DNA from: Corylus avellana
Taxonomy: Eukaryota > Streptophyta > Magnoliopsida > Fagales > Betulaceae
Direction: 5' to 3'
Length of the DNA stretch: 64,000 nt
Assembly (NCBI RefSeq): GCF_901000735.1
Contig: NC_081548.1
Span: forward strand, 3,410,001-3,474,000
Part shown: positions 59,000-64,000 of the stretch, in pieces
Position numbering within the stretch: position 1 is the stretch's first letter
How the letters are laid out: the number at the start of each line of letters is the position of its first letter
Program-made: the position numbers and the translations under genes
The notes under the pieces: generated by a model
What the model was told of the DNA's origin: nothing
The model's database searches: none
The model's input: the letters and a program-made list of their open reading frames with translations, nothing else

Positions 59000-61900
59000 T
59001 TAGGAATCCCGAAATTTAAGCTCTGGTGTCCACTTGAGATGCAAATAAAGCTTTCCCGATTTAGCATCATCCAGGGGAAAACTATCCTGAAACTCCCCTT
59101 CCAATACCACCCTTGTGAGTGTCATGATGGCTCTTCCTATTTTTTCCTGAAAGATTCAAAAAGCAATAAGATTTGCATGGCTAAAGACTGAACTAAAAAT
59201 CTTGTAACAATTGCTGCACTTTGCAAGGCAGATGGTGATGCCTAAATGGTGAGCATAAGTTGCATGATATAACATTTGTAACCCCAACATTGCATACCAC
59301 ATTTAATTTATGTAAGCCATCAACACTATAAGCTTGATGTCTCATCTGAGGGATTGAATCCAAATAAATCAATCTTAGAAGGCGGTTGTGATCTAGTTAG
59401 TGTCAATATTTTGAATGATGCCTTGAATTGGTTTATCCGGGAACCAAACGAAATTGTTAGAATTTGAATTGTGAGATTCCAGAAATGCTTTTCTAGTATG
59501 TAATTTGCATGATGATGCTAATACTTCATTAATTCTGTTATGATCAATGAGGTCACAAACTCAAACCAAGCTCGTCGTCCAAAACAAAGAAGATGATCAA
59601 ACTTGTACCAGAAAGTTACCTTCCCAAAAGTGTCATGGTCCCAAACTTCCACAATTAACATATCATGTAATGCATCCTCCACAACAAAGTCAAATGTTTG
59701 ATTCCAGGCTGGATTTAAGGTGTTGGTTAGAACCTGAGAAAGCAGAGAGAAAAATGTTCCAGAATTTTAATCTGAGCATCATGTATATTATCCCGTATCT
59801 AACTATAGAGGGTTTAGGACCTCCAGAACATTGATAACTAGTAGGCCAACAACGAAGGATTAGATGAATGCCATTTTTCTAAAGAGGAAACTAAACTTGA
59901 AGACATGGATGATTATTGTGTTTTAGAATCTGAATCTCACCCTAGTCTTGGCTTTTGTTTCAGTTTTTTTCATAATGAGGACAACAAAGGGGTCGGCCTT
60001 TCCCATCAAATCTACTGCTGGTAAGTCTTCAGCAGCTATTATTGTCACAGACAATACTCCTCTTACAATGACATTCCTCTTCTTTTGCTTTGCAGTTTTT
60101 CCAAGATCACCAACCTCTGTTCCATTAGCTCCACTCTTGAGGGCCTTCTTCTCCAAACAGGTCATTGAGTATTCGGGGTCAAAGGGGTTTTTAAAGCTAC
60201 TTTCTGTTCCAAAAGGACAGTACAAGAGCTCCAAGTGCACCTAGGGTGAAGAAAAATGTATTAGATAGAGATGATTACAAGTTCAAGAAAATAAACAGCA
60301 GTATTTAACTAGTCGAATCTCAAGACTGAATGTGGCAATAAAATTGAGTGTGGACTGAAAGAAAGTTAGTATACAGTTAAGAACTATGGAGTAGCCATTG
60401 TACATGGGAAATGCTATGGCTAACTTTCCTTCACTTTTTTCACCCTCTTCTCAAAAATGGGGAAGTGTATGTCAATCTGGAAACTCCAAAAAAATTGAAT
60501 TCTTTTCTGTTTGGTTCTTGTTCTTTTAGCTCAAGTCAATTCAATAAGCCTAAATTATAATGCAATTTTGGCGTCATCTCTTCATTCTGATAAGGGCAAG
60601 ATGCCTGCCCAACACAAATATATCTATCAGAAGGGATGGATGAAAAAGAAGACTCATATAGCATTCTCACCTGGCCCCTGTATTTAGTGTCTCTTTGAAC
60701 TTCAAAATCCTTCACCAGGTTCAACCACGAATTTTCAACTTTACCATGCTTAAGGTCCTTCAGTAGCACTCGAGCACAACCAATGAGTTCAGGCGCCTGA
60801 ATCCCTTCATCATCAAAAACTCTTACAGTCAAATGCTGTGTAGATTCATCTTCAACAATGAACTCAAAGTGTTCATTCCAGACTGGATTCAATTGGTTAT
60901 TCTGAAAATAAAACAAAGAGTTGCATTGCATTTTAACAGCAAGAAGATGAGCAGAAAAGGTTAACAAAAAAGAATGGTTGTCTTACAATTGTTTTGCTGG
61001 TTTTCATTCTGTCACGCAGTGGGCGTATGAATAAGACAGCAAAAGGATCAGATTTCCCAATGATGTCTTTGTTTGTCAAGTCCTTCGCTTGCACTAGCTT
61101 CACTTCTAATGTTCCTACAGGCTTCAACTCTAGGTCACTAAGATCAACAAGATCATAGACGACTCATCAGAACAAAAAAAAAAAAAAAAATGTGCTTTGG
61201 ATTTTGAGCTTGTTAGTATGAACATAAAGAATGCTTTTCAGCGAAACAGAAGTGTAACCAAATAGTTGCTCAACTGTATACATTATGCATATTCAGGGAC
61301 GATTTGGTGACTGAATCATATATTATTGTATGAATATATGCATAATATCGAATTATAGTATGAATAAACGTTTAATATATAACCATGCATATAAGCCTTG
61401 CTAGAGTGTGGCAACTGGATGCTTCAACTGTAAGGCAAGTCTAACTAAGCTGAGGTCAACATAAGCCAATCTCAACTTAAATTCCCTAGCACAAGCTTTA
61501 TAACATGATTTATTGCATTTGGGCTAAATTCAAGGTGTCACCAAATCACACCTCCAAATTAATTGCAATTACCAATGGATGCTTTTATCTAAATATATCT
61601 CTCAGATTTCATTTCTCACCAACCCTCATTGAGCTGCAACTCAAATGCTGTTGATTAAGTATATGTAATCTCACCTCAAAAAGTTTTTCACATAGAGCTC
61701 ATAAAAGTGGTCTGTGAGTCCTTATACATTTGTTAGCTTCTAAGAAATAAGTTATATATAATATTATTCTTAAGTAACTTTTCCAGAATATTATTCTTAA
61801 GCACTGACAATTTGATTAGTTAAAAAAGGAAGATAAGTTAATAGTCGATCTGATTTTTTTAGAGGAGAAAGAGGACAGATAGTTCATTGTAAAATTAGCA

Positions 61901-63097
61901 TACCTATAATCCCCAGGTAATATAGGCAAAATTTTCCGAACTGGCCATGTTATAGAATCTTCAATAGCATCCCGTATGGTTTCCTGAACAAAATAAATTT
62001 CATTAGATTCCTAATGCTTGTTCATGATTTAAGCATTATGGGCTTAAGATATAATGACAGAATGCAGTGCAGGCAAAGTGATTCACATCTGTAGTAATAT
62101 CACATGTGATGTTCTATTCCATCCCATCTGAAGTTCCTGCCTGCAAATGTGAGTTAACATAGCCTGGACTACTCCACCTGATATTGTTGATTCCTTCCAG
62201 AAAGTATTGGGCTAGTTATAAGACCAAAACATAACTTCTCTTCCAAGATTAGTCCAATAACACACGGATAGCCTTAAATGCCATCTGGCACCTGGTTGTG
62301 TGGAATTTGAAGCTAGTGAAAATCTTGCTAGATCTGAACATGCTGGTTTATGAGGCCAACCAACAGGATCAACAAAGAATTATAAGAACAAAAGGAAAAA
62401 AGAAAGAAAGAAAAAAAGACAAACCCCATATCTGTGGAATATACCTTTGCTAGAATATTGGTTAAATGTAATATAATCATGTAATCAATATTCTAAAAAC
62501 ATTAACATTCAAATGTATAATTTTACATGTGAAATTCACCAATCATTATGACAGTGTTAGAAATAACAGAAGTTCCAGAACACATGTTTGCACAAACCTC
62601 AATAGCATCAGAAATCCCTGGGAGTGTTGATATTTCACCACCCACAATTTTAAGAGTAAAATCCATCTTTTTCTGTAGCCAAAAGCCAAAAAAAAAAAAG
62701 GTGGGGAATAAAATGTAAGGGCATCACATGTTTATATAGTTGTATAGAAAATATTTAGTAAACATATTTATATAACATTTCAATTTATTTATAACGAATT
62801 TTATGTAGGAAGGAGCGTTTATACAGATATCTCTCTCTATATAAGTATGTAATTCTAGCTATGTGCATCCATGTGAAAGGAGCGGTTGGATGTTTATAAA
62901 TGTCACCTCCAGTAAATTTTCTTTTCTTTCAGTTGTTGATATAAGCCTTAAGAAGATTGAAAAGAAACAAAGCTAATAATAGTTTAATGACTCACATTTT
63001 CTCTCAGTGAATAAGAAACAGCTCCAAAACAAGGAAACTCATCAACAAGTGGTTTGAAAATTAACCTGAAAACCCCAGTGAATCCAATATCTTTTAC
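59000..63097 (-). CDS. Plant synaptotagmin, SYT4/SYT5 type, C-terminal part (8 exons, 5' end outside window)
   Basis: Plant synaptotagmins tether the ER to the plasma membrane through a lipid-carrying SMP domain and C2 domains. Visible exons on the minus strand: 63097-62996, 62672-62598, 61983-61904, 61137-60987, 60901-60671, 60240-59941, 59733-59620 and 59146-59000; 1200 nt, 399 aa plus TAA. The first three exons are the end of the SMP domain (IGFTGVFRLIFKPLVDEFP, KIVGGEISTLPGISDAIE, ITWPVRKILPILPGDYSD). C2A follows (VGTLEVKLVQAKDL, GKSDPFAVLF, NPVWNEHFEFIVEDE, VFDDEG), then a linker with EKKALKSG. C2B comes next (GVLSVTIIAAEDLPAVD, GKADPFVVL, NPAWNQTFDFVVEDA, VWDHDT). The calcium-binding acidic residues are kept in both C2 domains. 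It ends HLKWTPELKFRDS. The N-terminal membrane anchor and the rest of SMP lie to the right of 64000. SYT5 (At1g05500) is the closest recalled match; SYT4 is possible. Confidence 0.93.
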
Positions 63098-63745
63098 CTA
63101 GATGAACAAGTCAAAACAGAAAACAAAATGATAAGGACTCTATTAAGGTAAAAAGCACAATAACTCAGAAAGCTTTGTTATATTCATGAGAGCCCATGCT
63201 TTGTTGAACAACAAATTTTTGATACATACGAAGGATGCATATATATAATGCAAAATAAAAATGCAGAGAAATTCTGATAAAATGATGTTACTAGGAAATG
63301 GTTGGAATTTAAGATTTTAATTTTTAAAATGACAAGTATATAACTAAAAGGTTTCATGATGCATTTCACTTATGCAGAACAGACTGCAGAGAGCAACTTT
63401 ATATGTCAAATTTCCATTCATAAGATGTTAGTGTTATATTGAACAGTTGTCACTTTGCAACACGAAATAATATAAATGAAAACTTCGATTCTCTTTTGCA
63501 GTAGTAGACATTCCTGCTCTTAGCATGTTACCAAATATACACCAGTCAAGCAATTTGTTGAGCATCTTGGCATAAATAATCCTAACCCCATACATGTGCA
63601 TTTCATGCACACAGAGAGAGAAAGAGTCCATCCAGAGCTATTTTTTTGCATGAAAACGTTACACGTTGATGCATATATGCTGGAGGTTTATGCAATGTAA
63701 AATCCTAAGCTTTAAAGAACTTTACAATAACCAATAAGTCAGTAC

Positions 63746-63878
63746 ATAACCTCTAAGGCAATGTTGGTATTGACACAACATCATGCAGGCGGCCAACATT
63801 TGCTACGAAGATATATAACCTCTAAGGCAATGTTGGTATTGACACAACATCATGCAGGCCAACATTTGCTACGAAGAT
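63746..63878. repeat. Tandem duplication of 69 bp in an SYT intron
   Basis: 63746-63814 and 63815 to about 63878 both start ATAACCTCTAAGGCAATG and end GCTACGAAGAT. The second copy lacks a few bases in the GCAGGC region. They lie in the intron upstream of the first visible exon; otherwise 63098-64000 shows nothing recognisable. Confidence 0.9.
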
Positions 63879-64000
63879 GTTGGGAAAGGCAAAATTCACA
63901 TGTGAAGCTTGTAGTCTGTTTCAATAGGCTGTGAAAGCCACAAATGGAGTGTTAAATTCTTTAAACTATGCCAAAGTATGCCAACCATAGATTGTCCCAT

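Noticed and set aside
1..64000. CRISPR array, prokaryotic operon, or integrated viral genome
   Set aside because: Repeats are microsatellites, tandem duplications or transposon ends without regular spacers; all genes are spliced plant genes or an intronless plant gene; no viral replication or capsid motifs were seen.

Overview
The window is nuclear DNA from a eudicot plant, probably a woody species. The evidence is spliced genes with GT-AG introns, AT-rich introns and spacers, plant-only protein families, and many hAT and Tourist-like elements, LINE tips, SINEs and a Ty3-type solo LTR. The species is not identified. No prokaryotic, viral or CRISPR structure was seen.

Seven protein genes were reconstructed exon by exon; six keep one open frame across every junction and one has no introns. 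From left to right: (1) organellar cysteinyl-tRNA synthetase, minus, 69-5114, 9 exons, 565 aa; (2) hydroxyproline O-galactosyltransferase of the HPGT1-3 group, minus, 6619-12558, 12 exons, 344 aa; (3) EMC7, subunit 7 of the ER membrane protein complex, minus, 25968-29943, 7 exons, 207 aa; (4) an EamA/DMT-family transporter, minus, 31707-37829, 8 exons, 395 aa; (5) an intronless armadillo-type protein, minus, 45672-46823, 383 aa; (6) a PAP26-like purple acid phosphatase, plus, 48237-57075, 9 coding exons plus a 5'UTR intron, 476 aa; (7) the C-terminal 399 aa of a plant synaptotagmin of the SYT4/SYT5 type, minus, 59000-63097, running off the right edge.

Genes 2, 3 and 4 lie head to tail in the same order as Arabidopsis At4g32120 (HPGT2), At4g32130 (EMC7 homologue) and At4g32140 (EamA transporter), as recalled. 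This looks like an old collinear block. Genes 5 and 6 are divergently transcribed from a shared spacer of about 0.9 kb.

The 13.4 kb between genes 2 and 3 is mostly transposon-derived. It holds a four-level nest (TIR element, hAT, non-LTR element, solo LTR), a second short non-LTR element, an AT-rich hAT-like element, a near-perfect fold-back with arms of about 255 bp, and a tandem array split by a TIR element that itself carries a small hAT. The introns carry many small insertions: four 5'-truncated LINE tips with clear target-site duplications, MITEs, a LINE reverse-transcriptase remnant and a hAT (DUF4371) transposase remnant.

No new multi-gene system was found. The most interesting unexplained structures are the long fold-back at 21683-22228, the nested transposon stack at 13267-17485, and the recurring GC-rich GGGGTGGCC cassettes.
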